Assembly: GCA_031292515.1 (NCBI GenBank)
Contig: JARLGZ010000069.1
Span: forward strand, 1 to 64,000
Direction: 5' to 3'
Source: Puia sp.
Lineage (GTDB): Bacteria; Bacteroidota; Bacteroidia; Chitinophagales; Chitinophagaceae
Length of the DNA stretch: 64,000 nucleotides
A model generated the notes under the pieces. That model saw nothing but the letters and a program-made list of their open reading frames with translations. It did not search any database and was not told the DNA's origin. Made by a program: the position numbers and the translations under genes. Below, one piece after another: positions 18,123-26,253 of this stretch (position 1 is the stretch's first letter; the number at the start of each line of letters is the position of its first letter).

Positions 18123-19349
18123 TTGAATGTAGCCGTCTTTATAGCCCGTCGCCTTGCTTTTAACCAGCAACCTTCTTTTTCCCGGTTTATCATCAGGCTG
18201 GCGATCGTGGCAACCGTGATCAGTGTGGCAGCCATGCTCCTTACCCTGGCTTTCACGAATGGTTTTCAATTCGCAATCAGTCAGAAAGTCTTTAGTTTCT
18301 GGGGACATATCCGTGTTCAGCGTTACCAGGCAACCAAGAGCCTCATTGCGGAAGACATTCCCATTACCCCCAATGACACCGTGCTGAAGGTACTCCATGC
18401 CAACCCCGAGATCACGGCAATCCAGGCCTATGCCAACAAGACCGCCATTATAAAAGGCAAGGAAGGCATAGATGGGATCATGCTGAAGGGGGTGGAAAGC
18501 ACCTATCACTTTTCCAACCTGGATGGATTCCTCAAACAAGGCAGATGGCTCCATTTTCCCGACAGCGGCATCAGCGATGAGATCGACCTTTCGGCTTACA
18601 CAGCCAAGCAGCTAAAGCTAAAAGTAAATGACAAAGCGCTGATTTATTTTATCCAGCCCGACGGAAGCCGCAGGGTCAGATCCATGCGGATTGCCGGAAT
18701 CTTCAAAACAGGGATCGAAGACTACGATAAATTTGCCATCGGCGACCTCAGACTGATCCAAAGACTGAACAACTGGCAGGCCGATCAGATAGGAGGATAC
18801 GAGATCTTTGTAAAAGACTACCGCCGGACGGATAGTGTAAGCCAGGCTCTCTCCGAGGCCCTTCCTCCCACCTGGAACTGTCGTACCAGCGAGGAAGCCA
18901 ACCAGAATATTTTCGACTGGCTCAACCTTCAGAATACGACGATCGCCATCGCACTGATCATCATGATCGTCATTGCCACGCTCAACTTAGTGACTTGCCT
19001 GATCATCCTGGTGCTCGACAGGACCCGTATGATCGGGATCCTGAAGGCAATCGGTTCTCCCGACGCCTCTATCCGCCAGATCTTCCTTTATCATGGCTCC
19101 ATCATCACGCTCAGCGGACTGTTTTTCGGCAACCTGACAGCGCTCCTGATCTGCGGGCTCCAGCAGCACTACGGATTCATCAGCCTGCCCGAAGACGCCT
19201 ATTTTATATCGAAAGCCGTTGTAAAACTGGAATGGTGGCATTTCGTTCTGGTCAACGCAGGCACATTCCTCGTCTGCTTCGCCGTTCTCATGATCCCCAC
19301 CGTTATCATCCGGAATATTCAGCCGGCAAAAGCCATCCAATTTCGGTGA
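18123..19349 (+). CDS. LolC/LolE-like ABC permease (FtsX domain)
   Basis: A 408-aa inner-membrane protein with one N-terminal membrane segment (about 22-45), a large periplasmic MacB-core-like domain, and three C-terminal segments with FtsX signatures (ARNQ-like IALIIMIVIATLNLVTCLIILVLDR is split over two helices; then MIGILKAIGSPDASIRQIF). This is the layout of lipoprotein-releasing LolC/LolE. No ATG is in frame near the N-terminus: TTG at 18123 gives NVAVFIARRL, the family's usual opening, so a TTG start is likely. The ATPase partner is not adjacent. A heptad repeat lies 64 bp after the stop. Confidence 0.88.
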   Translation: MNVAVFIARRLAFNQQPSFSRFIIRLAIVATVISVAAMLLTLAFTNGFQFAISQKVFSFWGHIRVQRYQATKSLIAEDIPITPNDTVLKVLHANPEITAIQAYANKTAIIKGKEGIDGIMLKGVESTYHFSNLDGFLKQGRWLHFPDSGISDEIDLSAYTAKQLKLKVNDKALIYFIQPDGSRRVRSMRIAGIFKTGIEDYDKFAIGDLRLIQRLNNWQADQIGGYEIFVKDYRRTDSVSQALSEALPPTWNCRTSEEANQNIFDWLNLQNTTIAIALIIMIVIATLNLVTCLIILVLDRTRMIGILKAIGSPDASIRQIFLYHGSIITLSGLFFGNLTALLICGLQQHYGFISLPEDAYFISKAVVKLEWWHFVLVNAGTFLVCFAVLMIPTVIIRNIQPAKAIQFR

Positions 19350-19413
19350 GAGTCGGCGAGTTGTCGACTGGGGCGGCTGACGGGGTCGTCGACTAAGGCA
19401 AGTGGGTATTTTA

Positions 19414-19453
19414 GTGAGTAGTCAGTGGTGAGTATTGTAGAAGACACTATTTA
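19414..19453 (+). repeat. Heptad element behind the LolC/E-like gene
   Basis: GTGAGTA, GTCAGTG and GTGAGTA stand in tandem at 19414-19434, followed by GAAGACA at 19440-19446 and a TATTTAC stretch. Orientation follows the upstream gene. It pairs as an inverted repeat with the trmH-linked copy at 19510-19563. Confidence 0.8.
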
Positions 19454-19509
19454 CTTTTGACTACTGATTACCCAGCCCAAATCTACCCTAATCAAGACCT
19501 GCTGCCCAC

Positions 19510-19563
19510 TCCCTCCTATTCACGTCTTCATCCCACTCACTACTGACTACTGACTACTCACCA
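19510..19563 (-). repeat. Heptad element overlapping the trmH stop codon
   Basis: CACTACT, GACTACT, GACTACT and CACCAGG follow without a gap at 19538-19564. The trmH stop (19547-19549) lies inside, so the last residues V-S-S-Q and the TAG are spelled by the repeat. GTGGGATGAAGACG follows at 19523-19536 in the gene's sense. Confidence 0.85.
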
Positions 19564-20299
19564 GGTGCGACAATACGATTCCCGTGGCCACGGCCGCATT
19601 TAGAGACTCTGCTTCACCGATGCGCGGAATGGTGATGTGGTGAGAAATCTTTTGGAGAAGGGAATCCCGGATTCCTTTCGATTCATTGCCGATCACGATG
19701 ATGCCGGCATCTATCCGTTCCATTTTGTAAAGACTGGTCCCTCCCAGGGTCGTCGCGTAGGCAGGCAGGTCATCTCTCCCGATATGTTCTTCAGGATCCT
19801 CGTAAGTGACCCGGACCCGGCTGATGCTGCCCATCGTCGACTGAACGGCTTTGGCATTAAATACGTCCGCGCTTTCGGGGCTGCAAACGACATGCCTCAG
19901 ACCAAACCAATCTGCTATCCGGACGATCGTTCCCAGGTTGCCCGGATCCTGGATACTGTCCAGCAAGAGCCTGATCCGGCCGCTGTCCCTTGGAGGCAAA
20001 GCGGTAAACGAAGGTTGTCCGAACACGGCCACTACCTGATTGGGGGTCGCCAGCGAAGAAAGGCGTTCCAACTCCGAGTCCCTGACCTCCACAACCTGCG
20101 GGGAAGAAAAGGATACCAGGCTTTCGTGGTTCTTCTCCAGCCACTCTTTCACGGCGTACAAGGTGACAAGCGGAACATTTGAGGCCGTCAGCAATTCACT
20201 GACGATCTTGGGTCCCTCGGCCACAAATACGCCTTCCTGATCACGAAATTTTTTCTGGCCTAAACTTTGAATATATTTGACCTGCGATTTCACCAGCAT
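19547..20299 (-). CDS. SpoU/TrmH-family RNA 2'-O-methyltransferase
   Basis: A 250-aa methyltransferase of the SPOUT knot class acting on rRNA or tRNA. An N-terminal substrate-binding part (about 1-95) precedes the knot with motif 1 DSIQDPGNLGTIVRIADWFG, motif 2 IVIGNESKGI and motif 3 IPRIGEAESLNAAVATGI. The exact RNA target cannot be read from the sequence. The final residues derive from the 7-bp repeat that also gives the stop codon, so the native C-terminus was probably altered when the repeat arose. It is divergent from tamL across 87 bp. Confidence 0.92.
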   Translation of the reverse strand: MLVKSQVKYIQSLGQKKFRDQEGVFVAEGPKIVSELLTASNVPLVTLYAVKEWLEKNHESLVSFSSPQVVEVRDSELERLSSLATPNQVVAVFGQPSFTALPPRDSGRIRLLLDSIQDPGNLGTIVRIADWFGLRHVVCSPESADVFNAKAVQSTMGSISRVRVTYEDPEEHIGRDDLPAYATTLGGTSLYKMERIDAGIIVIGNESKGIRDSLLQKISHHITIPRIGEAESLNAAVATGIVLSHLVSSQ

Positions 20300-20386
20300 T
20301 TTTTTCCTTTTACATAAAAAAATTGTTTACATAAATCGTTTACACAAAAAAGTTAATCCGTAGCAACTGTTAATTTAACCCAACAT
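20300..20386. promoter_or_regulatory. trmH/tamL divergent spacer with TTTACATAAA repeats
   Basis: TTTACATAAA occurs at 20309-20318 and 20326-20335, with a third variant TTTACACAAA at 20339-20348. The spacing is uneven (17 and 13 bp). It may be a shared operator or AT-rich coincidence. Confidence 0.3.
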
Positions 20387-22702
20387 ATGCGTGACCGGCG
20401 GCAAGTTACTGTATCTTTCTTCAACCCTGCAGTTGCACTCGTAACGTCGCTATCGATATTGGTTTTCTCCTGCGTCGTTCCCAAAAAATATCCTCACTAC
20501 AAGCCCTTCGTCTATAGCAATAATATAAAGATAGAAGGCAATATGAAGGCCAGTGAAAAAAAAGAACTGGTCCTGCGGTTATCGAATCAACTCGATGACA
20601 GTCTCCGGACGCAGATCGTCTCCATCGCGGGCGTGTACAAAAGACTGATCAGCCCGCCCGTCTTCGATACGATGAACATGCGCCGTTCTCTTGGCTTCAT
20701 GGTTGCCCTGCTTAATTCACTGGGCTATTATTCGCCCACCATTAAAGATACGTTCAGGATAGACACCGCGGGCAACCAGTACCGGGTGACAACCTATTTC
20801 AGGGTGAACCCCGGCAAGAATCTAAAATTCGATTCCATCGGATACGACCTCGCCACCCCCGCCTTGCAGACGCTGGCGGTAAAATACAGGCAGCAATCGC
20901 TTCTAAAAAAGGGGCAACCTTATTCAAAGCAGGTCATTTCATCGGAACTGGACCGTCTGGTGGGGATTTTCAGGAACAATGGCTACTACAAATTCTCGAA
21001 AGATGACATGGTCGTAGAACGCGACACGGTGGTTGCCGGTCTGATCGATCCGACCCTGGACCCGTTCCAGCAGTTTGCACTCCTGGAAGAGTTGAAAAAG
21101 AAAAGAGAACACCCCACCGTCAATGTGGTGATCAAGGAACGCCCCGTTAAGGACAGCAGCCGGATCGTCCAATATTATGTCGGGAAGGTCACCGTTCACC
21201 CCGACAGGCTCCTGCAGGATGACACCACGCTCCCAAAACACATCGACACGTCAGTCGTCAGGAATATTACGATTATCAGCCAGACCAATAAATTCCATCC
21301 GGGTTTCCTCGCCGACAATATTTACCTCCGGCCAGGCAACCTGTTCACGCAGGACGATTATATCAGGACCTTGAACAGGTTTACCCAGATGGGCGCCTGG
21401 CAACAGTCGACCATCAACCTGATCCCCTCCGATAGCCCGGATTCGGTGGACGTGAACTTGCTGCTCACACCCGGCAAAAAACAAAAGCTGAATGTAGACC
21501 TCGAAGCCTCCAGGAATACCAATGATATCGTTACAGCCAGTAACCTATTGGGGATAGGGCTATCGCTGGCCCTGACAAACCGTAACACATTCAAGGAATC
21601 CGTACAGTCCACCACCAGTCTCCGGGGAGGCCTGGAATTCGGATCGAATTTTATCCAGACGAAGCAAGCCAGCATTTCACACACCTTTATTTTCCCCCGG
21701 CTGATCGCGCCGACGATCATATCCAGCAAATTCAAATCCGATAGTATTCAAACCGTCCAGAACTTCAACGGGTCGTATACCAAAAGACGCGAATTTTTCA
21801 CCGAACGGTCCCTGAACGGTTCCTGGGGATACCAGTGGAGCCGGGGCAACAAATCCTTTATCTATACCCCCCTGAATATCGAATATACGCTGCTGACAAA
21901 GACCGACAGCTTTCAGCATTACCTGGACAGCATTCCCTCACTCAACCTGGCCTTTAAAAGTGGGCTGGTCATCGGTCAGCAATTCATCTTCAGTTCCGTC
22001 AAAAAGAAGGAGAACCGTACCAACCTCCTCCGCATCAGCGCGGAAGAAAGCGGCGCCACATTGGGACTGATAAAGGCCCTGAACGACGGGGCGCTTTGGC
22101 GGTTTATAAAAGGGGATATCGACTACCGCCATCATATCGATTTCAAGCGCACGCAACTGGCCATGCGTGTCTATGCCGGCGCCGGCTGGGCCTATGGGAA
22201 AGAAACCTCCATAGGGGAAGAGGCGCTCCCCTTCTACAAAGCTTTCTTCGCCGGAGGACCCAATACCATGAGAGGCTGGCAGGTAAGGCAGTTGGGACTG
22301 GGCTCCTCCAAATACTATGACACAGCAAAAAACGGGCAGATCGACAGGTTCGGGGATGTACAGCTGGAAGGAAATATCGAATACAGGTTCCCTGTAGGTT
22401 CCGTCTTCGGATTTAAGCTATTGAGCGCACTCTATGTGGACGCCGGCAATATATGGAACAGGCGTCTCATAGATACGGCAGCAGCCTATAAAGGCAGCGA
22501 TTTTCAATTCGACCGTTTCTACAAGGAGATAGCGGTCGATGCCGGTACCGGCCTGCGGGTGGACTTCATCTGGTTTATACTGAGGTTCGATTGGGCCTAT
22601 AAAATCAGGGATCCCCAACGCCTGGATTACAGCAACCGGTGGTTCTACGGTCTGTCCCTGGGAAGCGGCCAGTTTCAGCTGGGCATCGGCTATCCCTTCT
22701 AG
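20387..22702 (+). CDS. tamL: Omp85-family lipoprotein TamL
   Basis: A 771-aa outer-membrane assembly protein related to BamA/TamA. A lipoprotein signal ends at C29 (ILVFSC), which marks the Bacteroidota lipoprotein variant TamL. POTRA-like repeats follow to about residue 370, then a 16-strand barrel with the loop-6 motif FFAGGPNTMRGW (family consensus V/I-RG-F/Y; here M-RG-W) and a C-terminal strand ending in Phe. TamL works with TamB in placing outer-membrane proteins; tamB is not in this window. It is convergent with truB. Confidence 0.88.
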   Translation: MRDRRQVTVSFFNPAVALVTSLSILVFSCVVPKKYPHYKPFVYSNNIKIEGNMKASEKKELVLRLSNQLDDSLRTQIVSIAGVYKRLISPPVFDTMNMRRSLGFMVALLNSLGYYSPTIKDTFRIDTAGNQYRVTTYFRVNPGKNLKFDSIGYDLATPALQTLAVKYRQQSLLKKGQPYSKQVISSELDRLVGIFRNNGYYKFSKDDMVVERDTVVAGLIDPTLDPFQQFALLEELKKKREHPTVNVVIKERPVKDSSRIVQYYVGKVTVHPDRLLQDDTTLPKHIDTSVVRNITIISQTNKFHPGFLADNIYLRPGNLFTQDDYIRTLNRFTQMGAWQQSTINLIPSDSPDSVDVNLLLTPGKKQKLNVDLEASRNTNDIVTASNLLGIGLSLALTNRNTFKESVQSTTSLRGGLEFGSNFIQTKQASISHTFIFPRLIAPTIISSKFKSDSIQTVQNFNGSYTKRREFFTERSLNGSWGYQWSRGNKSFIYTPLNIEYTLLTKTDSFQHYLDSIPSLNLAFKSGLVIGQQFIFSSVKKKENRTNLLRISAEESGATLGLIKALNDGALWRFIKGDIDYRHHIDFKRTQLAMRVYAGAGWAYGKETSIGEEALPFYKAFFAGGPNTMRGWQVRQLGLGSSKYYDTAKNGQIDRFGDVQLEGNIEYRFPVGSVFGFKLLSALYVDAGNIWNRRLIDTAAAYKGSDFQFDRFYKEIAVDAGTGLRVDFIWFILRFDWAYKIRDPQRLDYSNRWFYGLSLGSGQFQLGIGYPF

Positions 22703-22751
22703 AGCACGCAGCAATCCGCCCGGTATATAGATCGGCATACAGACTATTCCA

Positions 22752-23456
22752 TTACGAATGACTGACTGTCCCCAATTCCTCGCGGATGTAGGCTTCGGCA
22801 TCCCCGATGCTCATCGCCTGGTCAAGGGTAAAATCACCTATGCGGGTCCGGCAGAGCCGGCTCAGGTAGGCGCCACAACCGGCCGCGTCGCCCATATCTT
22901 TTGCCAGGCTTCGGATATAGGTACCCGTAGAACAGACCACCCGGAAATGTACGACGGGCAATTCCACGCCGGTGATCACGAATTCGCTGATGGATACCTT
23001 GCGGGGTTCGGGCCGGATATCTTTTCCCTTGCGGGCCAGCTCGTATAATCGTTTGCCGTCTTTTTTTATAGCGGAATGCATGGGAGGTACCTGCAGGAAA
23101 TCGCCCGTGAAACGCGGAAGGATCTGCGCCAGGCTCTCCGCGGTAACCATGCCGAAATCCTTGTGGTCCTGCGGGTCGCTTTCGAGATCATAGGTGGGGG
23201 TGGTGGCGCCAAAGGTGAAATCCCCTGTATACTCCTTCTCCCTGGCCATGTAATCGTTGATGCGCTTGGTGAATTTGCCCGTGCACAGGATCAGCAGCCC
23301 TGTAGCGAGCGGATCGAGGGTTCCCGCATGGCCGACCTTTTTGGTCCTTACCAGGTTGCGTATCTTCCTGACCACGTCAAAAGAGGTCCAGTTCAAAGGC
23401 TTATCGATAAGCAACATCTTCCCTTCATCGAAAACATTCCCGGGGCTTTTTTCCAT
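22752..23456 (-). CDS. truB: tRNA pseudouridine-55 synthase TruB
   Basis: A 234-aa enzyme that makes the universal pseudouridine 55 of the tRNA T loop. Motif II VGHAGTLDPLATGLL carries catalytic Asp48. LLIDKPLNWTSFDVV and the RLYELARKG region are also conserved. The family's N-terminus usually has about a dozen residues before LLIDKP, so ATG 23456 is preferred over ATG 23417. The -7 box lies only 5 bp before that ATG, so the transcript may be leaderless. Confidence 0.95.
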   Translation of the reverse strand: MEKSPGNVFDEGKMLLIDKPLNWTSFDVVRKIRNLVRTKKVGHAGTLDPLATGLLILCTGKFTKRINDYMAREKEYTGDFTFGATTPTYDLESDPQDHKDFGMVTAESLAQILPRFTGDFLQVPPMHSAIKKDGKRLYELARKGKDIRPEPRKVSISEFVITGVELPVVHFRVVCSTGTYIRSLAKDMGDAAGCGAYLSRLCRTRIGDFTLDQAMSIGDAEAYIREELGTVSHS

Positions 23457-23460
23457 GGGT

Positions 23461-23468
23461 CAAAGATA
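23461..23468 (-). promoter_or_regulatory. -7 box of truB (TATCTTTG)
   Basis: A perfect TAnnTTTG on the minus strand, separated from the truB ATG by four bases (ACCC). By comparison with ffs, transcription would start about at the A of the ATG. Confidence 0.65.
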
Positions 23469-23768
23469 CTATATGTTGACAACTCATTACCCACTATCGA
23501 CCGGTTCGCCACTGGCTGCTGACCGATCCCTACCGACTATTCACACTTGTTGCGGATTGCAGAGCACTCGCCACCGACTATTCCCTACTTACTACTGACT
23601 GCGGACTACTCACTGCCAGCCAGCTATTCACCACTCTATATGGACTGCCGATTATTCACTCCCGATTACTCAATCCCGGTTATACACTTCCGGCTATTCA
23701 CTTCCGCTTATTCACTGCTGACGGCTCACTGCCGGCTATTCAGCACTGACTTCTCAACACTCACTACT
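23469..23768 (-). repeat. Long degenerate 14-bp array between the DUF58 gene and truB
   Basis: About 300 bp without a gene. In the sense of the DUF58 gene it begins in its TAG stop (TAGTAGTGAGTG). It then runs as imperfect 14-bp units such as AGTGAATAGCCGGC, AGTGAGCCGTCAGC, AGTGAATAAGCGGA and AGTGAATAATCGGC. Each unit equals two heptads of the family seen elsewhere. The array decays toward truB and its end carries the truB promoter. Apparent reading frames in it are products of the repeat. Confidence 0.85.
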
Positions 23769-25107
23769 AAATCGCGAGCCGGGTCTTTATCTCGAGGTAT
23801 TTATTTACGGCATCCACGGTAAGACTCTCCGGAGCGGTCAAAATGGTAGTGATTCCGTGTTTCTGCAATTCTTTTACGATCAGTCTTTTTTCAAAGGCAA
23901 ACCGTTCGGCGATAGTCTTCGTATAAAGCCCTTCAATGTCTTTTGCATCGGCTTCCCTCACCTGCTGCAATTCGGTATTCTCGAAAAAGACGACCAGGAG
24001 CAGATGGTTTCTCGCCATATTCCGGATGTAGGGTAATTGGCGCTGTAAGCCGGAAAGGGACTCGAAATTAGTAAACAGCACCAGCAAGCTCCGTTGTGTT
24101 ATCCGGGTGCGGACGAGCGTATACAACTTTTCGAAGTCCGTCTCCAGGAAACGGGTCTGCTGGTTGTATAAGACTTCCAGGATACCGCTCATCTGCATGG
24201 CCTTCCTGTCAGCCGGCAGCACGCTGCCGATCTGGTCGGCAAAGGTGATCAATCCCGCCTTATCCTGTTTGATCAACGCGACCCTCGACAGCACCAGGGT
24301 AGCATTGATCGCATAATCCAGCAGGCTCATCCCATCGAAGGGCATCTTCATGATACGGCCCTTGTCGATGATGCAGTAGACCTGCTGGCTTCTCTCGTCA
24401 GTATATTTGTTCACCATGAGCTGACCGCCTTTCCGCGCCGTAGCCTTCCAGTTGATGCTACGGATATCATCTCCACTGACATACTCCTTGATTTGCTCGA
24501 ATTCGAGGCTGTGGCCCAGCTTCCGTATCTTTTTATTTCCACTCTCGGCCAGGTTATGCGAATAAGCAAGCAGTTCGAAATTCTTCAACCGGAACCAGGA
24601 GGGTAATACTTTCACCGCTGTTTCGGCATCCATGATCGATCTCCGTCTCACGATCCCGAACGGACTCCTGATATAGACATTGATCGAATGAAAAACATAC
24701 TCTCCCCTTTCGGTGGGTCTCAATTCATAGGTCAGCGCCTGTTCTTCGTTGCCATTCAGGTTGCAGTCCAGGAAGAAATCCCGCCGTTGAAACTGTTCGG
24801 GTAATTCGTCGATAATACGTACCCAGACCCTGAAGGGGTAATTATTCCTCACTTCCAGTCTGACTTTATTGGTGTCCCCGTTGCTGAAACGCTCTGACAG
24901 AACCCTTTTGACCGGGACCGGGGAACGCCGCGAAAACAGGATCGTATAATCAAGCGCAGAAACGATGCCCAGGAACAGCAGCAATAACTGGGCGACCGGA
25001 AACAGGAAGGCCGCTCCATAAGACAGGATGAACAACCCGATGATCGCTACGAATATCCAATAGAACCGTCGCGTAAGGAAGAGTGATTTATAGAATCGTT
25101 TCAGCAT
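23767..25107 (-). CDS. DUF58 domain protein (MoxR partner)
   Basis: A 446-aa membrane-anchored protein with two hydrophobic segments in the first ~60 residues and a cytoplasmic part carrying the DUF58 signature YVSGDDIRSINWKATARKG. A vWA-like domain follows (CIIDKGRIMKMPFDGMSLLDYA). I prefer ATG 25107; an in-frame TTG at 25173 would add 22 residues. In many bacteria DUF58 proteins work with MoxR ATPases in folding or activating envelope proteins, and the moxR gene lies directly upstream (69-bp gap). Its stop codon TAG is the first unit of the adjacent repeat array. Confidence 0.88.
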   Translation of the reverse strand: MLKRFYKSLFLTRRFYWIFVAIIGLFILSYGAAFLFPVAQLLLLFLGIVSALDYTILFSRRSPVPVKRVLSERFSNGDTNKVRLEVRNNYPFRVWVRIIDELPEQFQRRDFFLDCNLNGNEEQALTYELRPTERGEYVFHSINVYIRSPFGIVRRRSIMDAETAVKVLPSWFRLKNFELLAYSHNLAESGNKKIRKLGHSLEFEQIKEYVSGDDIRSINWKATARKGGQLMVNKYTDERSQQVYCIIDKGRIMKMPFDGMSLLDYAINATLVLSRVALIKQDKAGLITFADQIGSVLPADRKAMQMSGILEVLYNQQTRFLETDFEKLYTLVRTRITQRSLLVLFTNFESLSGLQRQLPYIRNMARNHLLLVVFFENTELQQVREADAKDIEGLYTKTIAERFAFEKRLIVKELQKHGITTILTAPESLTVDAVNKYLEIKTRLAI

Positions 25108-25176
25108 GTGGACTTTCTTTTTTCGACCGGTCGCCAGCCTTTTCAGGTTATCATAACAGCTACCCGGATGCAACAG

Positions 25177-26154
25177 CTACCTGGGAATCTCAATGGATTG
25201 AATGATACCTGTAACGACTTCGTCCGGTGAAGCGCCTTCCATTTCCTTTTCCGGCGTCAGCACCAGCCGGTGCCGCAGGACTGCCGGAGCTACGTATACG
25301 ATGTCATCGGGAACCACAAAGTCCCTTCCACGCATGGCGGCCAGCGCCTTGGCCCCATTCAGGATGCCGATGGAGGCGCGGGGTGAGGCGCCGAGGTAGA
25401 TGGCCTTGTTGTTTCGTGTCGCCGAAACGATGGCCGTGATAAAGTGGATCAGCTTCTCTTCCACATGCAGGGTCCTGACCTGTGCCCGCAATGCATCGAT
25501 CTGCGGAACCGTGAGGACCGGCTGGATGAGGTCGATCATATTGGTTGTACTCAACTGATGGTGATTGGACACGATCTGGAATTCCTGCTCCCGGGTCGGA
25601 TAGTCGACATTGATCTTGAACAGAAAACGGTCCAGCTGAGCCTCCGGCAGGTGGTAAGTCCCCTCCTGCTCAATGGGGTTCTGGGTAGCCACCACCATGA
25701 AAGGGAGAGCCAGGCGGAAGGTCTGCCCATCGACGGTGACCTGTCTCTCTTCCATGACCTCGAAAAGCGCCGACTGCGTCTTGGCAGGAGCCCGGTTGAT
25801 CTCATCGATCAATACGATATTGCTGAAAATTGGCCCCGGCTTAAAACGGAAACTGGTTTCCTTGGGGTCGAAGACAGAGGTTCCGATCACGTCGCTCGGC
25901 ATCAGGTCGGGCGTGAACTGGATACGCGAAAACCCGGTAGAGATGGCCCTGCTAAGCAGCTTGGCCGTAAGGGTCTTGGCCACTCCCGGGACTCCTTCGA
26001 TCAGGATATGACCATCGGCCAGTATGCCGGCCAACAGCAATTCAATCATCTTCTCCTGCCCCACGATCACTTTCCCGATCTCATTCTTCAGTTGGGTAAT
26101 TGCCTGCTGCAACCCGTCCAGGTCCGTCTTTTGCTGAAATAAGTCTTCATCCAT
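25177..26154 (-). CDS. MoxR-family AAA+ ATPase
   Basis: A 325-aa AAA+ chaperone-like ATPase. Walker A is GVPGVAKTLTAKLL, Walker B IVLIDEINRAP, followed by sensor 1 (VVATQNP) and the MoxR-typical RFLFKINVDYPT. I chose ATG 26154 (MDEDLFQQ) because the preceding 26 residues of the longer frame are Asn/Thr-rich and unlike the family. It belongs to the DUF4350-MoxR-DUF58 group, in which it probably remodels the vWA/DUF58 partner. Its substrate is unknown. Confidence 0.93.
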   Translation of the reverse strand: MDEDLFQQKTDLDGLQQAITQLKNEIGKVIVGQEKMIELLLAGILADGHILIEGVPGVAKTLTAKLLSRAISTGFSRIQFTPDLMPSDVIGTSVFDPKETSFRFKPGPIFSNIVLIDEINRAPAKTQSALFEVMEERQVTVDGQTFRLALPFMVVATQNPIEQEGTYHLPEAQLDRFLFKINVDYPTREQEFQIVSNHHQLSTTNMIDLIQPVLTVPQIDALRAQVRTLHVEEKLIHFITAIVSATRNNKAIYLGASPRASIGILNGAKALAAMRGRDFVVPDDIVYVAPAVLRHRLVLTPEKEMEGASPDEVVTGIIQSIEIPR

Positions 26155-26253
26155 GTTGTTAGTGTTTGTCGGTCGTGTTTGTCGGTTATTTTTAATGTCT
26201 ACTTCATTTTTATTGCCTCCTTCGATCCGCATTTTGTCCGCGTCTTATTCGTA

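Noticed and set aside
23547-23822. 91-residue frame with repeated YSL/RLFT motifs
   Set aside because: Translation of the degenerate 14-bp array; that strand lacks stop codons because of the repeat composition.
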